Positions 25,507 through 32,366 of a stretch of 64,000 nt of DNA are shown here, piece by piece (the first letter of the stretch is position 1; each line of letters starts with the position of its first letter). The notes below the pieces were generated by a model. The model was not told where the DNA came from. It made no database searches and saw nothing but the letters and a program-made list of their open reading frames with translations. This DNA comes from Alphaproteobacteria bacterium (GTDB lineage: Bacteria; Pseudomonadota; Alphaproteobacteria; JANSWW01). The stretch covers positions 62,001 through 126,000 of the forward strand of contig JANSWW010000011.1 of assembly GCA_024743275.1 (NCBI GenBank), written 5' to 3'. Position numbers and translations under genes: made by a program.

Positions 25507-26057
25507 ACGATATCAATCGGGCGATCGCCCAGCGGATCCGGCTGGAGCGGGAGGCGCGGGGCTGGTCGCTGGCCGAGATGGCCGACCGCTCGGCGGTCTC
25601 CAAGGCCGCCATCAGCAAGATCGAACGCGGCGAGACGAGCCCGACGGCGACGATCCTGGTGCGCATCGCCGGCGCCTTCGATCTGACGCTAGCCGGCCTG
25701 CTGATCCGGGCGGAGGGGGCGGGCAGCCGGCTCTCCCGTGCCGCCGACCAGCCGGTCTGGCGCGACCCTGAGACCGGTTATATCCGCCGCCAGATCTTCG
25801 TCAGACCCGACCATCCGGTGGAGATCGTCGAGGTTCAGTTGCCGCCCGGCCGGCGGGTCACCATGCCCGGCTCCTCCTACGCCCATATCCGCGAGACGGT
25901 GCTGGTCAAGAGCGGCACGCTCACCCTGATCGAGGACAACGAACGGTTCGACCTGGAGGCCGGGGACTGCCTCGGCTTCGGGCCGCCCGCCGATACCCTC
26001 TTCGCCAACGAGACGGAGGACCCGGTCCTCTATCTCGTGGTTCTCGCCCGTAGTTGA
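25491..26057 (+). CDS. XRE-family regulator with C-terminal cupin domain
   Basis: This 188-residue protein has an N-terminal HTH of the XRE/Cro type (residues about 10-65; LEREARGWSLAEMADRSAVSKAAISKIERGETSP) and a C-terminal cupin beta-barrel (about 110-185; VEIVEVQLPPGRRVTMP, ETVLVKSGTLTL, DLEAGDCLGF). This arrangement is typical of small-molecule-responsive repressors that often sense amino acids or related metabolites. ATG 25491 is used; an in-frame GTG at 25446 is possible. A repeated palindromic element lies over the start. The GNAT gene follows 47 bp downstream and may be its target. Confidence 0.88.
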   Translation: MNTIVDDINRAIAQRIRLEREARGWSLAEMADRSAVSKAAISKIERGETSPTATILVRIAGAFDLTLAGLLIRAEGAGSRLSRAADQPVWRDPETGYIRRQIFVRPDHPVEIVEVQLPPGRRVTMPGSSYAHIRETVLVKSGTLTLIEDNERFDLEAGDCLGFGPPADTLFANETEDPVLYLVVLARS

Positions 26058-26082
26058 TCCCCCACCCGTAGTTGATCCCCCA
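26047..26082. repeat. Perfect 18-bp tandem duplication at the 3' end of the XRE gene
   Basis: CCCGTAGTTGATCCCCCA is present twice in a row, 26047-26064 and 26065-26082. The first copy includes the stop codon of the XRE-cupin gene, so the duplication only lengthens the spacer before the GNAT gene. It looks like a recent slippage event. Confidence 0.9.
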
Positions 26083-26104
26083 ATAGAAAACAGGAAAGTA
26101 TGTC

Positions 26105-26578
26105 ATGAACATCGTCAAAGGCGATCTCGATGATCCGCGCGTTATCGCTTTGTTCACCCTGAATTTCGAAACAAATCACGCGCTCACCCCGGCGGAAAGC
26201 GTTCATACGCCCGATATCGACTCCATGCGGTCGCCCGACATGGATTTCTGGACGGTCTGGGACGGCGAGAGCCTGCTCGCCATGGCGGCCTTGAAACAGC
26301 TGGGCGACGGCCATGGGGAGATCAAGGCCGTCCACACGGCGGAGGCCTCCCGCCGCACCGGGGCGGCCAGCCTGCTGATGCGGCATCTCATCGACAGCGC
26401 CCGTGCCCAGGGGATGGAGCGACTAAGTCTTGAGACCGGCTCCTTCGAGTATTTCGCGCCGGCCCGGGGGCTCTACGAGAAGTTCGGTTTCAGCTATTGC
26501 CCGCCCTTCGGCGATTACACGGACGATCCGAATTCGGTCTATATGACCCTCGATCTGCGAATGGCCAATGCCGGCTGA
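26105..26578 (+). CDS. GNAT family N-acetyltransferase
   Basis: The protein is a 157-residue acetyltransferase. The acetyl-CoA binding loop is in IKAVHTAEASRRTGAASLLMRHLIDSAR (the R/Q-x-x-G-x-G/A pattern), followed by MERLSLETGSFEYFAPARGLYEKFGFSYCPPF. This arrangement is close to the YsnE/PhnO-like GNATs that acetylate small amines. The substrate is not known. It follows the XRE-cupin regulator on the same strand, with GAAAGTATGTC before the ATG. Its last 11 bases overlap the start of the decayed transporter gene. Confidence 0.88.
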   Translation: MNIVKGDLDDPRVIALFTLNFETNHALTPAESVHTPDIDSMRSPDMDFWTVWDGESLLAMAALKQLGDGHGEIKAVHTAEASRRTGAASLLMRHLIDSARAQGMERLSLETGSFEYFAPARGLYEKFGFSYCPPFGDYTDDPNSVYMTLDLRMANAG

Positions 26579-26737
26579 CGGCACCGTCGTCGACCGCCAG
26601 CCCGGGAAGGCGGGGCCGCTCGCCGCCTTCCTGGCGCTTTGCTTGTGCTGGGGGAGCGGATCGCGCCGCTGGAATGGGCCGCCGGGCTGATGCTCATGGC
26701 CGGCGCCTATGTCTCGCCGACCCGTCCGCAGGGCTGA
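26568..26737 (+). pseudogene. Remnant of a DMT/EamA-family transporter with large internal deletion
   Basis: From ATG 26568 one frame reads like the N-terminus of a drug/metabolite transporter (PLAAFLALCLCWGS, first membrane helix) and then runs out of frame to a stop at 26690. Another frame over 26633-26737 reads like the C-terminus of the same family (ALLVLGERIAPLEWAAGLMLMAGAY, last helix). The two frames meet at TGCTGGGGGAGC, which encodes both CWGS in the first and LGE in the second. A normal member is about 300 residues, so almost all of the gene is missing. Confidence 0.7.
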
Positions 26738-26816
26738 CCGGCGTCCCTCTCCCTTTTCTTGCCGGTATCATTTCTGTTTCATGCCTGCAGTCGAAAATCA
26801 GGGAGACCACGACAAG

Positions 26817-27551
26817 ATGGGACAGCTTCAGGATAAGGTCGCGATCGTCACCGGGGCTTCGGGCGGAATTGGCCGGGCCATCGCCATCGCCTTCGCGCAG
26901 GAAGGGGCCAAAGTCGTGCTGGCCGCACGCCGGGCCGAGCTGTTGAAGGAGGTGGCGGACGAGATCGCCGCCGACGGCCGCGGCGCCGCCCTGGCCATTC
27001 CGACCGACGTCACCGACGAGGATCAGGTCGCCGAGCTTTTCTCGCAGACCGCCGAGCGTTTCGGCCAGATCGACATCCTGGTCAACAATGCCGGCGGCAT
27101 GGCCAACGGCCCGACCAAGGACCTCGCCCTGGAGGATTGGCAGCGGGTCGTGGATCTCAATCTCACCGGCGCCTTCCTCTGCTCCCGTCAGGCCTTCCGT
27201 CACATGATCCCGCAGGCCCGCGGGCGCATCCTCAACATCGGGAGCGTGTCCGCCTCGGTCTCGCGGCCCCAGTCGGCGGCCTATACCTCGACCAAATTCG
27301 CGCTGGAGGGTCTGACCCGCTCCATGGCGCTGGACGGCCGGGAACACGGTATCGCCGTCTCCATCCTGCATCCGGGCAACGCGGCGACCGACATCTGGAA
27401 GGGCCGCGAGGAGATCGCCAAGAAGGAAGGCACGATCCCGCTGGACACCCTGGCCGGCATCGCCGTCGCCCAGGTCGCCCTGCCGGACGGGATCAATCTT
27501 CTGACCGGGACGATCCTGCCGGTGACCATGCCCTATATCGGGCGCGGTTAA
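26817..27551 (+). CDS. SDR family NAD(P)-dependent oxidoreductase
   Basis: This is a classical short-chain dehydrogenase of 244 residues with cofactor motif TGASGGIG (residues 13-20), NNAG about residue 90, the active-site serine region LNIGSVSASVS and the catalytic Y156-x3-K160. AARR after the second strand suggests NADP preference (inference). The substrate is unknown. ATG 26817 follows AGGGAGA; an upstream ATG at 26781 has no ribosome binding site. Confidence 0.9.
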   Translation: MGQLQDKVAIVTGASGGIGRAIAIAFAQEGAKVVLAARRAELLKEVADEIAADGRGAALAIPTDVTDEDQVAELFSQTAERFGQIDILVNNAGGMANGPTKDLALEDWQRVVDLNLTGAFLCSRQAFRHMIPQARGRILNIGSVSASVSRPQSAAYTSTKFALEGLTRSMALDGREHGIAVSILHPGNAATDIWKGREEIAKKEGTIPLDTLAGIAVAQVALPDGINLLTGTILPVTMPYIGRG

Positions 27552-27603
27552 CGCCGACGTCGGTCCAAGGCGTTTTGGCACGGGGGTTGCTTGTCCCAAC
27601 GCC

Positions 27604-28437
27604 ATGATGAAACGCCTTCTGACCACCGCCGCGAGCCTCTGTCTCCTCCTTGCCGGTTTTGCCGGGGAGGGGGCGGCCAACACCCGTGACATGACGCCGG
27701 GACATCTCTGTCTCGCCGAGGCCATGAAATGGGAGAAGAAGCTCGACACGCCGGACGGGCTGGTGCGCGCCATGGCGCTTGCCGAGACCGGGCGCTGGGA
27801 TGCCCTCGACGGGCGCTCGATCCCATGGCCCTGGACCGTCAACAATGGCGGGGCCGGGACCTTCTACGCGACGAAGAAAGAGGCGATCAAGGCGGTCCGC
27901 GCCCTCCAGCGGCAGGGCGAAACCAACATCGACGTCGGTTGCATGCAGGTCAATCTCGGCTGGCATGGCGACAATTTCCGGTCTCTGGAAGAGGCCTTCG
28001 AGCCCCAAGTCAACATGGTCGTCGCCGCGCGTATCTTGCAGCGGCAATACCGTGCGCACCGCGATTGGGACGTCGCCGCCGGCAACTATCACTCGGCGAC
28101 TCCGCATTTCCATCAGCGCTACCGCAAGAAGGTCAAGGCGCTGCTCGCCTCTCTCGATCAGCGCGCGCCGCTGACGCTCACGCCCGATCTCCACGCGGCA
28201 CTCCAGGACATGGATCCCCGTGTCGCGGCACGGAAGCCGGGCCGCGCCTCCCGTCCCCATTGGGCGCGGCAGGGCGGCAGCGGCATCGCCCAGGTGCGGC
28301 AACAGGCGGCCGCCCCGGTCAATCCGGTGAGCCGCAGCCGGACGGGGGCGGCCCGTGGCCTCTCGCTCGCGGACTACCGGGCGATGGCCCGGCCGAAGGC
28401 GGCGAAGACCCGTGGCCTCAATCTCGTCCGCCAATAG
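27604..28437 (+). CDS. Periplasmic lytic transglycosylase (SLT domain)
   Basis: The 277-residue protein starts with a signal peptide (MMKRLLTTAASLCLLLAGFAGEGAA) and has a lysozyme-like domain over residues about 35-175. The catalytic glutamate is probably E61 in ALAETG, followed by WPWTVNN, IDVGCMQVNLGWHG and AAGNYHSATPHFHQRYRKKV, the normal order in SLT transglycosylases that cleave peptidoglycan to 1,6-anhydro products. The last 100 residues are basic and of low complexity. It stands alone; relatives are sometimes linked to flagellar or secretion assembly, but no such genes are adjacent. Confidence 0.88.
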   Translation: MMKRLLTTAASLCLLLAGFAGEGAANTRDMTPGHLCLAEAMKWEKKLDTPDGLVRAMALAETGRWDALDGRSIPWPWTVNNGGAGTFYATKKEAIKAVRALQRQGETNIDVGCMQVNLGWHGDNFRSLEEAFEPQVNMVVAARILQRQYRAHRDWDVAAGNYHSATPHFHQRYRKKVKALLASLDQRAPLTLTPDLHAALQDMDPRVAARKPGRASRPHWARQGGSGIAQVRQQAAAPVNPVSRSRTGAARGLSLADYRAMARPKAAKTRGLNLVRQ

Positions 28438-28563
28438 GCGCTTTCCGTAAACGCTTTCGTATGGTCGTTGTCATTCCGTCATCGCGCTTCGTTTTTGGAT
28501 CAGACGACGTCGGATTTTCGCCTTAGCCCTCCTCGCCGAACTCCATCAGACCGAGGTGCCGGC

Positions 28564-29751
28564 ATGGCGACCCTTCTTACCCTTCCTTTCGATCACTCCC
28601 CCGGGCCGCAGGTGCTGTTCGGGCCGGACCGCGGCCGTGACCTCGGCGCTTGCGTTGGCCGTCTGGTGCCCGCCGGCGCCACGGTCATGGTCGTGAGCGA
28701 TCCCGGCGTCCATGGCGCTGGGCTGACCGCGCGGGTCATGGCGCCCCTGGAGGAGACGGGCTTCAAGCCGGTCCTGTTCACCGATGTGCGCAGCGATCCC
28801 ACCGCCGCCTCGGTTGACGCCATCGTCGCCCGGGCGCGCAGCCTCGGAGCCGCCGCCATTGTCGGATTGGGCGGCGGGTCCGCCTTGGACGCCGCCAAGC
28901 TCGCCGCCACCATCGCCCTGGAGGAGCCGGCCGCCGCCGACTACGCCCTCGGCGCCATCCCGTTGCCCACGGACCGTCTGCCGATGGTGATGATCCCGAC
29001 CACCGCCGGAACCGGGTCCGAGGTGACGAAGACAGTGGTCTACAGCCTCGACGATAACCGCAAGGTCTGGGCGTGGGGTCCGGAACTGCTGCCGGATATC
29101 GCCCTGCTCGATCCGACCCTCACCGTTGGCCTCCCGGCCCATCTGACGGCGGCGACCGGGGTCGATGCCCTGGTCCACGCCATCGAGGCGGTGACCGCCA
29201 AGACGCCGTCCGCCATGGGCGAAACCTTCGGGCTGCAGGCGATCAAGATGGCCGCCCGCTCGCTGGTGCGCGCCGTCGAGGAGCCGGGCGATCTCGATGC
29301 CCGCGGCGAGATGCTGGTCGCGTCCATGCTGGCCGGCAAGGCGATCGCCGAATGTGGCACCGGTGTGGCCCATGCCGTGGGACATGCTCTGGGAGCGGAC
29401 GCCCATGTCCACCACGGCCGGGCCGTCGGTCTGGTGTTGCGGGCCGCCTTTTCCTGGAACGCGTCCGAGTCGCCGGAGCGGTTCGACGGTGTGGCGACGT
29501 CCCTCGGGGTGCCGACCGGGGCGGAGTCCCTGGAAAGGGCCCAGATGGCTGCCGCGGCCTTCGACCGGCTGGTGCGGGTCTCCGGTGTCGCCGTCTCCCT
29601 GCGCGACGCGGGCCTCAGCGGCGCCGACGCCGAGCGGATCGCCCAGAAGACCCTCGACCCCGAAAACCTGCCCATGTGCGAGAACAATGTCCGACCCCTG
29701 ACGCCGGAGGATGTGGGCAGCCTGGTCCGTGAGGTCCTCACCGCCGCGTAA
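28564..29751 (+). CDS. Iron-containing (group III) alcohol dehydrogenase
   Basis: This 395-residue enzyme has the NAD-binding GGGSALDAAKL (about 100-110), the segment PTTAGTGSEVTKTVV, and the metal ligands in GVDALVHAIEA (Asp, His) and AHAVGHALGADAHVHHG (two His). All are intact, so an Fe- or Zn-dependent alcohol or hydroxyacid dehydrogenase is expected. The substrate is unknown. ATG 28564 is chosen for the GAGGTG ribosome binding site and family N-terminus; the longer frame from 28468 has neither. Its 3' end overlaps the convergent membrane-protein gene by 14 bp. Confidence 0.92.
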   Translation: MATLLTLPFDHSPGPQVLFGPDRGRDLGACVGRLVPAGATVMVVSDPGVHGAGLTARVMAPLEETGFKPVLFTDVRSDPTAASVDAIVARARSLGAAAIVGLGGGSALDAAKLAATIALEEPAAADYALGAIPLPTDRLPMVMIPTTAGTGSEVTKTVVYSLDDNRKVWAWGPELLPDIALLDPTLTVGLPAHLTAATGVDALVHAIEAVTAKTPSAMGETFGLQAIKMAARSLVRAVEEPGDLDARGEMLVASMLAGKAIAECGTGVAHAVGHALGADAHVHHGRAVGLVLRAAFSWNASESPERFDGVATSLGVPTGAESLERAQMAAAAFDRLVRVSGVAVSLRDAGLSGADAERIAQKTLDPENLPMCENNVRPLTPEDVGSLVREVLTAA

Positions 29752-30166
29752 GCCGACGGCCGTCGCGGATATTGAGGCCCATCAGCGCCAGATTGACCGC
29801 CCCGGCGATCAGTTCGACCGCTTGCACCGTGTAGAAAACGCCGTCCAGCTCGCCGTCCGAGGCTTTACAGGCCAGGAAGACCGCGGCCGGGATCAGAACG
29901 AGGATCCCGTTCGCGGCGATGATGGGCATGCGGCGGCGTTTCGCGGCGATGAGCGGCGCGACCACGCCCCGGCCCAGGCGGAAACCCGTGGCCCCCGTGA
30001 CGGCGAGGGCTGGGATAAGCACAAACAGCCCCCAGGGAATGAGCGTCTTGACGGTGACGATCGCATCCACCGATCCGCTCACCTCCGAGATCACGGTCGA
30101 TAGCCAGAAGGTCGCGATGACGAGGGTCGCCAGCCCGCCGGCCAGCGGATGGAGATATCGGCTCAT
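29738..30166 (-). CDS. Small four-helix integral membrane protein
   Basis: I do not recognise the family of this 142-residue protein. It has four hydrophobic segments (LAGGLATLVIATFWLST; LIPWGLFVLIPALAVTG; IIAANGILVLIPAAVFLA; VQAVELIAGAVNLALMGL) with short basic loops. AGAGGAG precedes ATG 30166. It is divergent from a MarR gene across an AT-rich perfect inverted repeat, so MarR probably controls it; it could be the effector of that response. A transport or membrane-stress role is only inference. Confidence 0.75.
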   Translation of the reverse strand: MSRYLHPLAGGLATLVIATFWLSTVISEVSGSVDAIVTVKTLIPWGLFVLIPALAVTGATGFRLGRGVVAPLIAAKRRRMPIIAANGILVLIPAAVFLACKASDGELDGVFYTVQAVELIAGAVNLALMGLNIRDGRRLTRR

Positions 30167-30182
30167 GATTGGTCTCCTCTAA

Positions 30183-30202
30183 ATATATAGTATGCTATAT
30201 AT
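30183..30202. promoter_or_regulatory. Probable MarR operator between divergent genes
   Basis: ATATATAG TATG CTATATAT is a perfect inverted repeat with 8-bp arms and a 4-bp centre. It stands out in high-GC DNA and sits between the membrane-protein gene (minus, start 30166) and the MarR gene (plus, start about 30247). Position and symmetry fit a MarR dimer site that controls both genes. Confidence 0.65.
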
Positions 30203-30246
30203 AAGATTGATTGGACAGCACGCTATGTTTTTGTGAAGCTACAGCC

Positions 30247-30678
30247 ATGCGTTTCGACAAGACCCGGTCCGCCGGCTTCCTGACCAATCATCTCGCCCGG
30301 CTCTTCGCGCATCATCTTCAGGCACGGATCGGGCCGTTGGGGCTGGCCCCGGCCCAGTTCATGACCCTGTTGGAGCTGTGGGAGACGGACGGTCTGACCC
30401 AGGCGGAGCTTGTCACCCGGCTGGACGTGGAACAGGCCACCATGGCGAACACGCTCAATCGCATGGCAAGGGACGGTCTGATCGACCGGGTTCCCCATCC
30501 GGAGGATAAACGGGCCCGGCTGGTGCGGTTGACCGACAAGGCGAAAGCGCTGGAGGGGCCGGCCAAGGCCGCGGCGCAAGGGATCAACGCGGACGCCTTG
30601 GCTGGTCTATCCGAGGCCGACCGCGAGCGATTCCTCGCGACTCTCAACGAGATCATCGGCACGTTACGCCGGCGGTGA
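30247..30678 (+). CDS. MarR family transcriptional regulator
   Basis: This 143-residue winged-helix regulator has a dimerisation helix at the N-terminus, then the recognition region LTQAELVTRLDVEQATMANTLNRMARDGLI and the wing DRVPHPEDKRARLVRLTDK, which is the MarR signature DxRxxxxxLT in form. The ligand is unknown. ATG 30247 is used; a TTG at 30211 would add 12 residues. The adjacent palindrome and divergent membrane-protein gene suggest autoregulation and control of that gene. Confidence 0.9.
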   Translation: MRFDKTRSAGFLTNHLARLFAHHLQARIGPLGLAPAQFMTLLELWETDGLTQAELVTRLDVEQATMANTLNRMARDGLIDRVPHPEDKRARLVRLTDKAKALEGPAKAAAQGINADALAGLSEADRERFLATLNEIIGTLRRR

Positions 30679-30753
30679 GGAGGGGAGAGAAGGTAAAGGG
30701 GAGTGGTCAACTTTGGTCTCACGCCCCCGGCATCACCATGGTATATTCGGTAC

Positions 30754-31353
30754 ATGACCATGCACCTGACACCAGATGTGCTGCTCAGGGCCTATGCCAT
30801 CGGCGTCTTTCCCATGGCGGAAAGTCGTAACGACCCGAACTTGTTCTTCGTCGAACCGAAAAAGCGCGGAATCATCCCGCTGGACGATTTCCATGTGCCG
30901 AAGAGCCTCAGGAAAACCATCCGAAAGGGCGTGTTCGACATAAGGACGGACACGGCGTTCGGCGCGGTGATCGATGGCTGCGCCGAAGCGACGCGCGACC
31001 GGCCGGATACCTGGATCAATGAGGAGATCCGGCAGCTCTATGCCCAGCTCTTCGAGATGGGCAACGCCCATTCGGTGGAAACCTGGCGGGACGGCCGGCT
31101 CGTGGGCGGGCTCTACGGCGTTTCCCTGGGCGGCGCCTTCTTCGGGGAGAGCATGTTCAGCCGGGAGACCAACGCGTCCAAGGTCGCGCTGGTAAGGCTC
31201 GTTGAAATTCTCAAGGCCGGGGGCTTCGGACTGCTCGACACGCAGTTTGTCACGGACCACCTATGCCGCTTCGGCGCGGTCGAGATCGATCAGGCGGAGT
31301 ACCGGAAACGGCTGGCGAAGGCGCTGACCTTCGTCGCCGAGTGGCGGGCTTAG
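30754..31353 (+). CDS. aat: Leucyl/phenylalanyl-tRNA-protein transferase Aat
   Basis: Aat transfers Leu or Phe from charged tRNA to N-terminal Lys or Arg of proteins, marking them for ClpS-ClpAP (N-degron pathway). The 199-residue protein shows the family's characteristic [61 protein letters not shown] and [19 protein letters not shown]. The length fits the shorter alphaproteobacterial form. ATG 30754 matches the usual N-terminus; the frame stays open to a GTG at 30703, which is less likely. The gene is apparently monocistronic. Confidence 0.96.
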   Translation: MTMHLTPDVLLRAYAIGVFPMAESRNDPNLFFVEPKKRGIIPLDDFHVPKSLRKTIRKGVFDIRTDTAFGAVIDGCAEATRDRPDTWINEEIRQLYAQLFEMGNAHSVETWRDGRLVGGLYGVSLGGAFFGESMFSRETNASKVALVRLVEILKAGGFGLLDTQFVTDHLCRFGAVEIDQAEYRKRLAKALTFVAEWRA

Positions 31354-31554
31354 GCGCGCAACCCGCGGCTCAGGTCGAATGGAGAACGGGTCTGGAAGCG
31401 CAGCGCGTTCTTGGGCTTTGACGTTTCGCCGTGGGGACCGGCAGCGCGTATTTAATACAATCTTTGGACAATAAATATGGCTGTAACATTTATGGCCTAA
31501 GACTGTTTTTTGGGTAAGGGGCACGGAAGAAATCCGGAGCTGAGGAGACCGTTC

Positions 31555-32343
31555 TTGAGAAGAGGATTGACGGCGCTCGTCATTACCCTTGGCTTAATCC
31601 TCACCTCCTGGCCGATGGCCCCGGGGGCCGCGTGGGCCGATGTCGTGCGGGTCGCCGCCGATCAATGGGTCCCGTTCGTTTTCGAGAACAAGCAGGGGCT
31701 CGATGGTATCGGAATCGAGATTTACCAGGAGATCTCGGCCCTGACCGGTGACGAAATCCGGTTCGATTTTCTCCCCAACGAGCGGCTGAGGATCGGGCAG
31801 GACAAGAAGTCCATCGATGTTGTCATGCTCGATTCGCCGGTATGGAACGATCCCGCCGACGACCACGGCTATGTTTATACGACGCCGCTCTTCGAACTCA
31901 AGGAATTCGTCCTCGCCAACCCCGGATCGGTTCCCCTTCTCAATCATCCGCGCGATTTCGCCGGTCTGTCGGTGGGGGCGATGGCCGGCTACTACTACCC
32001 GGCCTTCGCGTCGTTCTTTGAGAGCGGACTCGTCAGACGCCTGGACGCCCATAGCGAAGAATCGTTGATCAAGCTGCTGCTCTTCGACCGGGTCGACGTC
32101 ATTTTCATGGACGAGATCGTGTTCGCCTATCACGCGCGGCGGCTCGGTGTTCCGACGGGGGCGCTATCCTCCGTCTATCAGCTCTCCACCGTCCCCGTGA
32201 GCATCAAAATCCGGTCCGACTTGACGGGACTCCAAGAACGGTTCGAGGCCGCGATCGCGACGCTGAAGCGGGATGGCCGGATTCAGAAGATCATCGCGGC
32301 ATTCGTCGGTTCCGACCACCTCAGTCTGCGTCCGACAAGATGA
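31555..32343 (+). CDS. Periplasmic solute-binding protein (SBP_bac_3 type)
   Basis: The 262-residue protein has a signal peptide (LTALVITLGLILTSWPMAPGAAWA) and a type II periplasmic binding fold: VAADQWVPFVFENKQGLDGIGIEIYQEISAL, then LPNERLRIGQDKKSIDVVMLDSPVWN and LSVGAMAGYYYPAF. The start chosen is TTG 31555, seven bases after TGAGGAGA, because it begins right at the signal peptide; an earlier TTG at 31510 lacks a binding site. No ABC permease is nearby. The GGDEF/EAL gene starts 23 bp downstream, so it more likely acts as a periplasmic sensor that feeds a c-di-GMP enzyme than as a transporter component (inference). Confidence 0.85.
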   Translation: MRRGLTALVITLGLILTSWPMAPGAAWADVVRVAADQWVPFVFENKQGLDGIGIEIYQEISALTGDEIRFDFLPNERLRIGQDKKSIDVVMLDSPVWNDPADDHGYVYTTPLFELKEFVLANPGSVPLLNHPRDFAGLSVGAMAGYYYPAFASFFESGLVRRLDAHSEESLIKLLLFDRVDVIFMDEIVFAYHARRLGVPTGALSSVYQLSTVPVSIKIRSDLTGLQERFEAAIATLKRDGRIQKIIAAFVGSDHLSLRPTR

Positions 32344-32366
32344 CGATGTGACACGAAGCATGTGAC

